A stretch of DNA of 64,000 nt. Source: Ampelomyces quisqualis (lineage: Eukaryota > Ascomycota > Dothideomycetes > Pleosporales > Phaeosphaeriaceae). Numbering within the stretch: position 1 is the first letter of the stretch; each line of letters starts with the position of its first letter. The DNA lies in NCBI GenBank assembly GCA_018398575.1, contig JAGTXZ010000002.1, positions 1,862,501-1,926,500 on the forward strand, given 5' to 3'. The position numbers and the translations under genes are program-made. Shown here piece after piece: positions 34,632-45,868 of the stretch. The notes below the pieces were generated by a model. The model saw nothing but the letters and a program-made list of their open reading frames with translations, ran no database searches and was not told the origin of the DNA.

Positions 34632-37600
34632 TATAGTAACAAATTACAACTCTAAATTTCTATTAGCCTAGGCCTTAGGAGGCTGCGCAACTGCGTATAC
34701 ACCTACGCTCTTCTATAGTTCTTATAACCTAGGAATTATAGGAACTTAACAGTCTAACAAGTGTTTAGTAAGCTACTACAGTTTTCTCTAGAATATAATT
34801 AGTATTTATTCTAAGGATATAGAGTTAGTACTCTAAGATTAGAGGAACAGAAAGTAGGATCTAGAGTAACGCCTATCTAGAGGGCCTAGAGTAACGCCTA
34901 TCTAAAGTACCTAGATAAGCTACTACTAGAACTAAGTTAGAAGAGGAATTAAGTAGACTCTAAAAAGCAGAGTAATAGCTAAAGAAGTAAGACGCAAGAT
35001 GTAGCTAAAGCTATATTAGGCTAAGTAAAAGTGTAAAGTTATTGCGCCCTACTAAGTATATAGTATACTAAAGAAGTCCTAAAGCATAGATAGTAGAAAC
35101 AACTAAGAGTAGACTAAGAAAGATATTAAAACATGTAGTTAGAAAAAAAAGAAAACTAACAATTGCTTAGACAGCAAGTATAAAGAAATTAGAAAAAAAT
35201 TAGTAGACTTTATAACAGAAGCGCTATTAGATATTAGAAAAGCTTAAGCCTTTAGCTTTTTAGCAACCTTATATAAAGTAGTAACCTTAATTCTAGTCTT
35301 TTAGGCTATTGCTCTTCTTTAGTCTATTTAAATAAGCTTTAACTACTAATTAGGCAGCTTACAAAAGTAACGTAGAGATGATATAGAACTACTTAACAGC
35401 ATATTAAGTTATTAACGCCTTAAATACCCTAACAGACAGAAAGCTCTACTACTAACGCCTATAGAGTTAATAAGAAAAGCTAGCGCAAATACAAGTAGTG
35501 CGCTAGAGAAGCAGGCTAAACAGCTATTAGAAAAGTACTCTAGGCGTAGAAGCATAAGCTAAGATAACTTGATATTAAGAGTTCTTTAGATACTAGTAGA
35601 GTTTCTTAACTAAGTATAGCCTTTATTATACACAACGCAGTTACTATCTTATCTAGCAAAAAACATACTGTTGTTTAATAGAACTAATGTTACAGACTTT
35701 CTAGAGCGTTTTGAGGACTTCTTAAAGTACTATAGCTTTACGGACCAGATAATAATTAACAGACTAGTCGCCTACTATCAACTAAGACAGAGGACTATTA
35801 TACAGGCGTCTAAAAGGTATGCAGAAGCCTAAGATAACTACTTGTAGATAAAGCTCTGCAATAGCTTCTAACAACGCTTTAAAAATAATAATAAAGGTTA
35901 ATAGAAAGAGCGCGTAAATTACTTTAAACACTAGCTAGGTTAGTACTAAATAAGATTAGACTTAAAGATTAGAGACTACCTACAGAACTTTTAAATCTGC
36001 AGCAAAAGGTAAATTAAAGCAGGCACTATTAATAAAGACTATTATAGCTACTACCTTGTTAAGAGAATACTGCTCTAACACGTAACAAAGATCCTAGAGA
36101 GATTTAGCATAAAAATAGACACCCTAAAGGACTTTAAGTACAAAAAGATCTAAGACTATCTAGTAAAGTGCCTAGAAGTAGAGAAGGAAGCGCGCATATT
36201 AAATCTAGCAGAAGCTATAAAAGCCTTTTAACTAGAGGTAGAGTTTAAAGTAGAACTAGTAGCTAAACAACTATTAGCTCTACTGCAACATAACAACTTT
36301 AAATCTAGAATTAAGCTAGGAACAAACTTCTAATCTACTACTCTTTAGTTGCTAACAAAGAACACTCTATTAAGAAACTAGCGTAAGTAAGCTCTCTTTA
36401 GTGCAGCGCCTATAAAGAACAAAGTAGATAACCTTATAGATAAGATGCTACAGCTTAGGCTTAACTAAATAACTATTAAGTAGTAGCTATAGAATATGTA
36501 ATAGACGTCTTGCAAAGTAGAGCTTATAAATAATCTAGTTATTTATGCTTTAGTTTGTAAGTAAACTAAAGAGTAATTAGAAGCCCTATAACTATACATG
36601 CCTTAGCTAGCCCTATAGAACTAGAGCTATTAGAACTATAGGTAATAGTAGTAAGCATAGAGAAATAACAACTATTAGCGTAATAGCTAGAACTATAGCT
36701 ACCTAAATAACAATTAGAGTTACTAGTAGAGATGTCCTAGTAGAAGACTACTAAGCAGCTTTAGAATAAACTGTTAGGTTTGTAATAAGACTAGGTATTT
36801 AAAGTAGAACTACCTAACACTAAGAGGCTTTATTACTAATAGCTAGTGCTTTCTTAACAAATGTAAATGCTCTAATAGAGAACCTCTAACAATCTATAGA
36901 GTAGAGTTACTAGCCTTAGTAACGCACAATAGGCTAAGACTATTTTAGCTAAAATTAAGAGGCGCTTTCTAAAACGTAATATTAACTCTCTTAAGGTTAA
37001 ATTCAAATTTATAGGTAGACCTAGTCTCTCTATTTCTATTAAGAATAACGCAGTCTCTATACAGCTAGTGCCTAACACCTTAGAAGCGCTGTTAGAAGTA
37101 AACTGTAATAAGTATTAGGACATATTAGACTACCTTATAACTAAATCTAAGAAACTTCTTACTAATAGCAGCTTAGTATTAGCTATAGTTATTAGCTAAA
37201 ACTAAGCAAAGCGTAGTAACAGTTGGCCTATAAACAGTTAGGTTTGGGTTTAGAAGCTACCTTAGAAGCTAGTTAATAGGATCCTACACTTAAAAGGCTA
37301 TAGAGACAGAAATAACAGCTACTTTATAAGTAAAAAGTTAGGGTAAGACTACTTAGTTTAATTCGCGAGTAATAAGAACTTAGGAGATATAGAAATAGAG
37401 GAAGTTACCTAACTAACTAAAGGGCTATTAAAGCTTACCTACGCAGTAGAGCAAAAGAAAAAGAATCTAAAGAAGTAGTAGCTAGTCTAGAAGTTTAAGG
37501 CTAACGCCTAAATAGTTATCTAGCGCATTCTTAACACTCTAGTTCTATTACTACTTAAGACTGTTATTAGTAACATACTAGAGGTTAAGAAGAAGCTATT

Positions 37601-37651
37601 CTAAGTAAGATATACACTAGCTAAGTTTAAAGACCTTTTAGTTACTCTAAC
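34632..37651 (+). pseudogene. Family B element: gag-type polyprotein (remnant)
   Basis: The plus-strand reading contains a gypsy gag capsid-like stretch (NVTDFLERFEDFLKYYSF, ~35,690-35,745) followed by charged helical sequence (ILERFSIKIDTLKDFKYKKI, ~36,090-36,150). A damaged zinc-knuckle region near 36,770-36,880 reads CNKTRYLKxNY. Stops are in RIP positions. It is cut off at 37,652 by a family A LTR before any RT. Confidence 0.6.
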
Positions 37652-37951
37652 TGTAACAGGCACATGCAAATATATGTTACATCTAATACTCTATAAAGGC
37701 TTAATAACAGATTATACAAGAGATAGCAGAGGCAGCACTAAAAGCGCTCTAAATTAGCTCTAACTTAGTTGCTACCTTAACTATAAATATAAGCCTATTG
37801 TATTAGATAGAGGACAAGTTTTCCTTGTTCTTTTGTACAAGACCTATAGGTGTATAGCTAATCTAGAATCTCTAATACAACACGCACTCTTAGATGCCTC
37901 TAATACGTATCTAATTTAATCCTAATAGCTGTACCTACCTGCGTTGTTACA
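37652..37951 (+). repeat. Family A LTR (300 bp), best preserved copy, probable 5' LTR
   Basis: Starts TGTAACAGGCACATGC and ends CCTGCGTTGTTACA, with TGTAACA/TGTTACA inverted ends. It contains a TATA-like CTCTATAAAGG at ~37,690. Copies in the opposite orientation are at 26,272, 33,907 and 63,951. The plus-strand gypsy gag-pol directly downstream makes it a 5' LTR. The 5-bp flanks (CTAAC and TTACA) do not match, as expected if only one LTR of an element is present here. Confidence 0.75.
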
Positions 37952-39480
37952 TTACAAGAAAAACTTTATTCTACTAGTAATAGCATTTAGATAATATCGC
38001 AATTTACCTCTAAAAAGATTGCGTTAAAACGCACAGAACAACATTTAAATTAGATCTGTTTGTAACCTTAAATCTATTAAACACAGTTAGAATCTCTTAG
38101 ATCTCTTAACAGCTAAAGCCTTTAGGTTTAGATCTTCTTATTAACACATAGTTAGAATTACTTTAGTAAAAGTTGCGTTTAGCGCTAGGATAGAGACTTA
38201 GAGACTATTAACAACCTAGGAGTATTAGAGGCAACACTAATAACTCCCCCAAAATCTGCACTTGCACTAACACCTAGAAGATTCTAAAGAGACTCTATAT
38301 TAACTGTTATAACCTAGCAATAGAGTGCTAAAACAAAAAAGTTAGACACTAAGGAATCTAAGGACACTCTTTAGCCTAAAGCTGCACTAAATCCAACCTC
38401 TATACAAATAGAAGTTAATTAATTACAACAAGAACTAAAACAAGTGTTAGCAGAGATTAATTCTTTTAAGAAAGGACTAACTCTGTTAGTAAGACTAGAT
38501 AAGCCTCTACCTACTACCAAAACCCTCTAGAACTCTTTTGCACCCTGCTGTTTATCTAACAGCTCTATATCTAAGTACTTATATTATTACAAAGGCTCTT
38601 GCTAACTTTAACAATCTAAGAAAACGCCTAATATAGACAATCTTAGTAATAGAAAAGATCTTACCTTCTGCTAATAGCAGGCCTCTATCTAGGATTAACT
38701 TAAAATTAATTTAGATTACTATTAGACTAAAAGACAACGCATAGCCTTAGTATAGGGCTATACTACAGGACTAGCTAAGGGCTATTAATTAAGAACAATT
38801 TTAGAACGCTAAGCAAATAATTAAGCTACTTAAGTCCTATTTTATTACAGGCAACAAGGTAGCTAAAAGCTATACAGCGTTTAATTAATTGTAAATAACA
38901 AAGAAGAAAACATTCTCTTTGTTTAAAGCTAGGTTTCTAAGTTCTGTAGTTAAGGGACAAGTACCCTCTTTAGAGTAGTTTTACTACTTGTAAACAAAAA
39001 TTACGCTAGGACTATAAGCTCCTAACCTAGGGTTTAGGCACTAATAAAAGAACTTATTTAATTAGATAGTAGAACACCTTACTGCCTACAATATAGAGCA
39101 GAAGAACAATCTTAACCTAAGCATGTTACTAGCTACTGCTAAATTGCTAATTAGGCAGGCTCTATAAACTAATTTAGAGCTAAATTAGACTACTACCTCT
39201 AGCGCCCTAACATATTCTGCGCTAGCCTATTAATTAATAATAGTGCATCTTTCTACTAAGACTTCTAAACCTAATTAACAAAAGACCCTTAGTAGTTGTT
39301 ACAATTATAGTAAACTAGAACACTACGCTAGTAATTGCACAAAGCCTTGTGTGCGTTAGATTAAAGCTGTAGAAGTAGATAAGTTTAAAGATGCTTAAAA
39401 GCAACCTAACTAAGAGGTGTATTGTACAGGAAACAGAAGCACCTAAGAAAACCTTTCTTCCTAGGCCTAAGCTATTACAA
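37952..39480 (+). pseudogene. Gypsy (family A) gag with zinc knuckle (remnant)
   Basis: The plus-strand reading has coiled-coil sequence (QQELKQVLAEINSFKKGL, ~38,425-38,480), a capsid-like region (~38,820-39,200) and a CCHC zinc knuckle at 39,297-39,347. The knuckle reads C-x2-Y-x4-H-x4-C: the second cysteine is Tyr (TGT to TAT), a RIP-type change. Gag would form the virus-like particle and bind RNA. Confidence 0.7.
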
Positions 39481-40079
39481 TCTATCTTACTTTAACTTTT
39501 CTTATTTGTTTTGTAGTCTCTATTTCTTTATACCTGCGCTTTTCTATAACTAAAGCATTAGCTTACGCCTTAATACTCTTGTTAACACTAGTGCTTAAAG
39601 CTTTCTATTTTTAAATTTACAAATTGTTTTATCTGTTTCTAAAGCCTTACATTAACCTATCTAAAAGCTTCTCTTCTAGGTTTAGGTGCGCCGCTTCAAG
39701 GATTAGATTACTTCTATAGTTACTTAATATATTTAACTACACTTAAATATTAATAGCTAAAAGATTTTAAACTATCTATTCTTTATCCTTAATCTTAGGT
39801 CTTAGAATTGTATACTAAGCCTTTAATAGTTAAGACAATTTAAGATTCAATTAGACACAGATAGGTTACAGTTTATTTAGCTATCTAAGTACCTCTGTTT
39901 ATATAATTCTTTACCCTCTATTTCTACTGTCCTACATTAAGCTATAGTGCTAGCTACTGTCTATCTTAATGTGCAACAACGCAACGCTCTAAAGAAGAAA
40001 GAAGACTATTGTATCTAAAACAGTCCTTACTATAATTCTTCTTCTTCTATTTACTGTATTAAGGAATGCTTAAAGCTCC

Positions 40080-41650
40080 TATTAGCCCAAAAATTCTTAG
40101 AGATTCCTTATACCCTAACTAAGCAACCCTACTTAAAGTCTAAACTTTCTCTAACTACTTACATTACTCTTATTTCTGCTAATGCATTCTACTTTATTAT
40201 AAAGAAGCCTTAAAACAAGTTCTTTACAACTAGCCTATATAAGATTAACAGGATCCTTGCCTTTAAAGACAACGCAGCCAATTAATGCTAATTAGATAAG
40301 TAATTACCTACTTATTACTCCTAGTATTAGAATATATTTAGCAAGTTAGTAGCTAATTAATTACCTTTTTATTGTTTATACAATTACAAGATTATTCTTA
40401 AAGAACTATTACTAAATGTGTTTAGTTCCTTATACAAGTAGAATTAGAAGAAACTTAAAGCTACTAAGGCCTACGTCTAGGAACACCTTTAGAAGAGTTT
40501 TATTAAGGCTAGCTAAAGTCCTTTTGCTTTACCTATCCTTTGTGTACGCAAACCAAATAGAGATATACGCATCTGTGTAGACTACTAGAAGATTAACGCC
40601 CTTACGCGCAAGAACGTCTATCTAATTCTTTGTATTAATAAGCTGTTGTTACGCCCCTCTAAAGCTAAGATCTTTACTAAGTTTAACATTAGGGCTGCCT
40701 TTAACAAAATTTATATAGATCTTAACTCTAAAGAGTATACTACGTTCTAGACCTATTATAGTACTTATAAGTGCAAAGTGCTTTCTTTTAGCTTATATAA
40801 TAGGCTAGCTACGTATTAGCGTTATATAAATAATGTACTAATTAATTATCTTAACAATTTCTGTATTGCGTACCTTAACAACATTCTAATCTACTCTAAG
40901 GATATAAATTTACACTAGAAACACGTCTAAAAGGTCCTAGAGCGCCTACGTACTGCAGGACTCTAAGTAGACATTTAGAAGAGTAAATTCTATGTAACCT
41001 GCACAAAGTATCTAAGTTACGTTTTAACAAACTAGGGCACTAAAGTTAACTCTAACAAGGTAGAAGCATTCTGCAACTAGGCTAAACTTACTATAGTTAC
41101 TAGCGTTAAGTTATTTCTTAGTTTTGCTAGTTTCTATTAACAATTTATTAAGGATTTCTTCTATGTAGCTAAACTAATTATAAAGCTTTAGAGTTCTGCT
41201 ACCTCTTTTAAATAGACTACAGACTGCTAACAGGCTTTTAATTAGATTAAAGCCTTACTCTTAGCTATTTCTACGCTATCTTATTTCTATCCTAAGTACA
41301 ACACAAAATTAGAAACTAACGTGTTAGATAGAGTAATAGCAGGAGTACTCTCTTAAAGGCACTCTAATAACAAGTAGTATCCTATAGCCTTCTATAGTTA
41401 CGCTCTTTCTAGAGCTAAACTTAGTTAGAAAATATTTAACAAAGAACTATACACTATTTTAAAAGCATTTAAGAAGTAGAAAGCTAAGCTTACCTCTATA
41501 TAAAGCTAGATCTAAGTGTATTTAGACTATTACTTCTTAGAATACTTTATAACTATAAAGGTTCTTAATGCACGTTAAGCCTAATAGGCGAAGGTTATTG
41601 CCTATTTTAATTTTTGCATTAAGTACACGCCTGGCAAGTTAAATAAGAAA
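40080..41650 (+). pseudogene. Gypsy (family A) reverse transcriptase and RNase H (remnant)
   Basis: The plus-strand reading gives SPFALPILCVRKPNRDIRIC and VDY (~40,517-40,585), FTKFNIRAAFNKIYI (~40,676-40,720), the YLDD box as YLNNILIYS (40,871-40,897), and KSKFYVTCTKYLSYVL (~40,980-41,030). RNase H follows (~41,280-41,480), then a TPGKLNKKANILS linker (~41,630-41,670). Damage is moderate, and the fold order is fully gypsy-like. Confidence 0.85.
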
Positions 41651-41879
41651 GCTAATATCCTTAGCTAAAGGGAACAAGACGTTAGCAAGGTTAAGGCTGC
41701 CTAACAAGACAACAGATCTTGTATACTTTTAGGACCTAAATGGCTAAACTACCTGATTAACTCTAAACTAGCCTAGAACTACGTCTGTTTCTAGCTAGAG
41801 TCTGCAGTTTCTGTTATTTAAGTTTACTCTATTAGTGCTTCCTTAAACGTTAACTCTTTAGAACTAATTAAAGCTCTAC

Positions 41880-43080
41880 TAGTAGAGAATTACTACTTTT
41901 TTAAGAAAGAACGCCTTACGTTGCTATAGCTATATTGTGTCTAAGAAGGACTACTGCTATATTACTTACGCCTATGTGTACCTAGAGATTTCTTCTTATG
42001 CACTTAACTAATTAGAAAGGCTTACAATTAGGTATCTACTGCTTACCTAAGCGCTATAAAAACGTATTAGCTTCTAGCCTAGCAATATTATTAGAAAGGC
42101 ATAGAGGCTATATATAAATGCTATATACAAAACTACGTATCTTATTAGAGATTCTATCTAAGATAGCTCTAATCCTAAGGTTTCCTCTATCTGTTGCTAA
42201 TTTCTAATAGGCCTATGTAGCATTTGTGCATAGATTTTAAGACGTTTCTAACAGATTGTTATAGCTATAATTAAATTATAGTTGTTATTAATTGTCTATT
42301 TAGGTAAGCTGTTTCTATTCTTTGCTACAAAACAATTAACGCTTAAGAAATAGCTTACTTGTTTATTTAATAGGTATACCAATTTAGCTATACGCCTAAA
42401 AGTATAGTATTTAACTGCAGACTCTAGTTTATGTTCTAATTCTAGTCTAAGTTCTGCAAGATCCTAGGCGTGCAAATCAAGCTTTTTACAGCCTACTATA
42501 AACAAACTAATAGACAAACTAAGATTATAAATAAGTATATTAATTAACAATTAAGGCTCTTTGTATTCTATTACTAGAACAACTAGAGTAACCTCTTACT
42601 AATAATTAATTAAGCCTAAGCTACGCTGCTGCACTCCGCAATTAGTATAGCGCTGTACTAGCTCTTTTTTAGATCTAAACTGCGCTAAAGCTAAGATTAG
42701 TTATTATCTACTTTAAAACACAAAGATACTAATGTTAAAGACGCCTTAGGCTTAGCTACCTGCATGCACAAAGCCTAGCATACAGCTAAGGACAATATAG
42801 AAAAGGCTTAACAACGCATAGCTGCTAAAGTTAACAAATATTAACAACCTGTTAATTAGTTAGTAACTAATAAGGTTTACATGTTAACTTAAAACCTATC
42901 TGTTACTTGCTTAAGTCGCAAACTTGCTAAATTGTAGAAAGAACTCTTTAACGTTCTAGAACAAGTTAGGCATTTATTCTAATTAAAACTGCTAAAAAGC
43001 TCTAAGATCTATAACGTGTTTGCTCTAGACGTCCTCTGCAAAGACTCTAACAACCCTCTGCCTAGTTAGCTAAGCCTAAA
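41880..43080 (+). pseudogene. Gypsy (family A) integrase (remnant)
   Basis: Follows RNase H on the same frame set. The core ends in TAYYKQTNRQTKIINKYIN (~42,488-42,545), the gypsy AYHPQTDGQTE-type block near the catalytic Glu. A basic C-terminal domain reaches ~43,080. The order gag-RT-RH-IN identifies Ty3/gypsy. Stops in Gln and Trp positions inactivate it. Confidence 0.75.
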
Positions 43081-43718
43081 CTTATCTAGTATCCTAATTT
43101 AAGGCGTTAAAGAATAGAAAGTTAAGAAGATCCTAACTAGCAAGCTGTACTGCTCTATCTTAAAGTATTGCGTAAAATAAGTAGGCTATAATCTTAACTC
43201 TACCTAGTATAATGCCTTAAACTTTATAGGCGCCCTATACATATTACAAGCGTTCTACAAACGCTATCTAAAACAGCTAAGACTTTTACAAGCGTTAGCT
43301 AAGTAGATTATAGTATAAGAAAAAGAAGTTAAAGATCTTACAGCATTATAAGATAATTATGTTAAAGAAATTAAGCTTAATATTTTAACTACTATACTAG
43401 TGTATAACAGCTACTAATAATAAGAGTCTTACTCTTTTATTAGATCTAATAGCAGACTGTTACTGCTACTAGTAGAACGTTCTTAACTGTCTAAATCCCT
43501 AGGTGCAGACACTAACGCACTACCTAGTTATCTTCTATTCTAGCTCTGCTTACTGCAAGTACTAGTCTCTTGCGCTGCCTTTTGCGCCTCCTCCTACTCT
43601 GCTAACTAATTAGCCCTTAATGCTATTATAACATCTACTAGCTAGGTAACTACACTAGTTAACTTAGCTATACTTCTCCTAAGCGCCCTAACCTCCTTAG
43701 CTATTTCTCTAACCTAAA
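43081..43718. mobile_element. Unresolved remnant between family A and family C elements
   Basis: The first part may be the family A pol tail. From ~43,420 the minus-strand reading is helical and charged (EIAKEVRALRRSIAKLTS at ~43,650-43,710), so a different element probably starts. No domain is recognised and no family A 3' LTR is found. Confidence 0.35.
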
Positions 43719-43898
43719 GGTTTTTATAGTCCTAAGGCAGTCTAGTCTAGAAGGTTAAGGCAATCTAGTCTGGAACTATTTCTAGTGTTCTAGCCTAGAG
43801 GATTTTTTGCGTTCTGGTTTGGAACCTTTTTAGTATTCTAGTTTAGTAAGCTAAGGTTTTTCTATAACTAAGAACTAACTAGGTAGCAGTCTGTTATA
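43719..43898 (-). repeat. Family C LTR (3' side of copy A)
   Basis: Contains four units of the ~24-26 bp minisatellite and the conserved tail ending CTGTTATA at 43,898. On the minus strand it starts TATAACAG, a mutated TGTAACAGG. The inner neighbour TAATTCCTTTGCTCT is the complement of a purine-rich tract, as expected beside a 3' LTR. In unit composition it resembles the LTR at 57,695-57,875 more than the one at 51,588-51,724. Confidence 0.6.
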
Positions 43899-45868
43899 TA
43901 ATTCCTTTGCTCTAGCGCTTGGTGCGCTTAGACCTGCGCGACTATTAAAATAAAAATTACTCTACTTAGGTCTGTTATTCTGCACACTTACTTTTCTTTT
44001 TAAGTAGTACTATATACTACACTAGCCTTGCCTTTTACATACTTACTTACGCGTTACTTTTTTTGTTAACCTATATATCTTTTGCGCCTGTGCTACTATT
44101 TGCAAAGATGCTAAGTCTACATACTTCTTGCAGTTCTTTAGCTAAGTATTGTGCTACTAACCTCTCTATTGTAAGTTTTACATCTAAGGCGCTAAGCTAG
44201 GTCTAGGCATATTACTAACTAGTAATAGAACAGACTAGACATTATTATTAAAGCTAAGCTTAACCTACTATATTGTTTAGGCTGCGCTATTGCTTAGCTT
44301 AAGAGTAATAAGTCTAAGTGTAAGATTACTTGCAGTAAGAGTACCTACTCTTAGTGCAAGGACGCTTATATTGCGTACAGGCCTATAAGTTAACTACTAT
44401 ATTCTCTTACTTTTTTAGTTAATTCTAATTGCTTCTTAGATTAACAATTACCTTAAGATTATAGTTATTTTGCTTTATAACGCGCTTGCTTGCAATCCTA
44501 AAGTTAAGTAGCTGTTAACACAGCATACAATTGCTAGTCTTTAGTCTAACTTTGTTAATAAGCTTAGGGCTGCTTAGGCAAAGTCTTGCAGTAGTAATAA
44601 GTCTAGCTACTAGGGTCTAACGCGCAAGGTTAACAAGGTTAATGTCCTAGTAGATATCTACTAGCTTCTCTAGCAGCTTCTTGTTAAGTAGGACACTATT
44701 ATTTGCAAGCTTAATAATATTAGCGCTAGTATGCAGCAGCTCTACACTAATATAAGTTCTTTTTAATTTGTTGTTCTTCTGTTAGAGTTTATTTTCTTAA
44801 GGCGTTATATGCATTCTACTAATATTTAATTAGGCTAAAGAGCACAATATATAGATCTCTAGCGTAGGCTTTTAGGTTTTTTACGTTAGCAACGCCTTCT
44901 GCACTACTAACAGGCTACTCTGTTACCTTAATGTAATAGAGTCTAATATCTGTAAAAAGCCTACGTATAACGCAAAGGTGTAGGCTAAGACTAATTGTTT
45001 AGTAATAGCAACTATTACGCTTTCTAATAGTAGAGAGGTAAACTCTAGCGTATAGTGTCCTTACTATAGTTTCTGTATAGCGCTTGTAGGCAATTTCTGT
45101 AGTAATAGACTTTCTGTTATAGTCTCTACCTTTGTCCTATTGCTAAGCCTAGACTCTATAAAACTAGTCTTGTATTTTTTAATGCTGCTTATGTATTAGA
45201 ATAGATATTGCACTCTTTGTCTTAGGCTTATAGGCTTTTGTAGCTCTACCTCTATTGCAGACGTTGTTATTCTTACTAGGCCTTATAGTCTAGCGCAGTC
45301 TAAGTATTAGAATCCTATACCTCTTCTTTAGGTTTTTCTAGACCTTTTAAAGATTTATGTTACGCTGTGTCTTAACTAACTATTGCCTAGCTTAAGTAGC
45401 TAGATCTCTAGAGTTAATCTAGGCTCTTTCTTTTGCATTCTTTAGCTATTAATCTGTTAACGCTAAGCTTCTAGACTCTTCTCTTTCTGTTCCTAGGTTA
45501 TTCTAGGTAGTTAGTAAGACTGTTGCATTAGTTCTTAGGTATTAGTATTTAGGTTTCTTGTGTCTAGTTTTTAGAGATAGTTAACTGCTAGTTATGTCCT
45601 TGCTGTTAACTAGTTAGAGTAGTTACAGGTTAGCTAATGGAATAGATATAAGTATCTTCTTTCTTCTCTACCTTCTACTAAAGCTCCTAGTCTTAGGCTC
45701 TGTCTATTACAGTATCCTTGCATTCCCTCTATTAGTTACTTCTTAGCGTTAGGTATTATTTCTAAACGCAACTAAGTGTGCTACTATATTATTTTCTATG
45801 CCTTAGGTTCTTCTTGTACTTGTCTTAAGTTTATTCTTTTTCTACTAATCTCTTCTGTGTATAATGCT
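43899..45868. mobile_element. 2-kb 3' segment present only in family C copy A
   Basis: Lies between the 3' LTR and the integrase side of copy A. Copy B has no counterpart: it begins at the point equal to 45,869. It has no recognisable domain. A plus-strand reading shows cysteine-containing stretches near 44,100-44,200, so an antisense ORF or a nested fragment is possible. Confidence 0.35.

Noticed and set aside
36872..37078. 68-codon minus-strand ORF
   Set aside because: Leucine-rich shadow within a plus-strand gag remnant.
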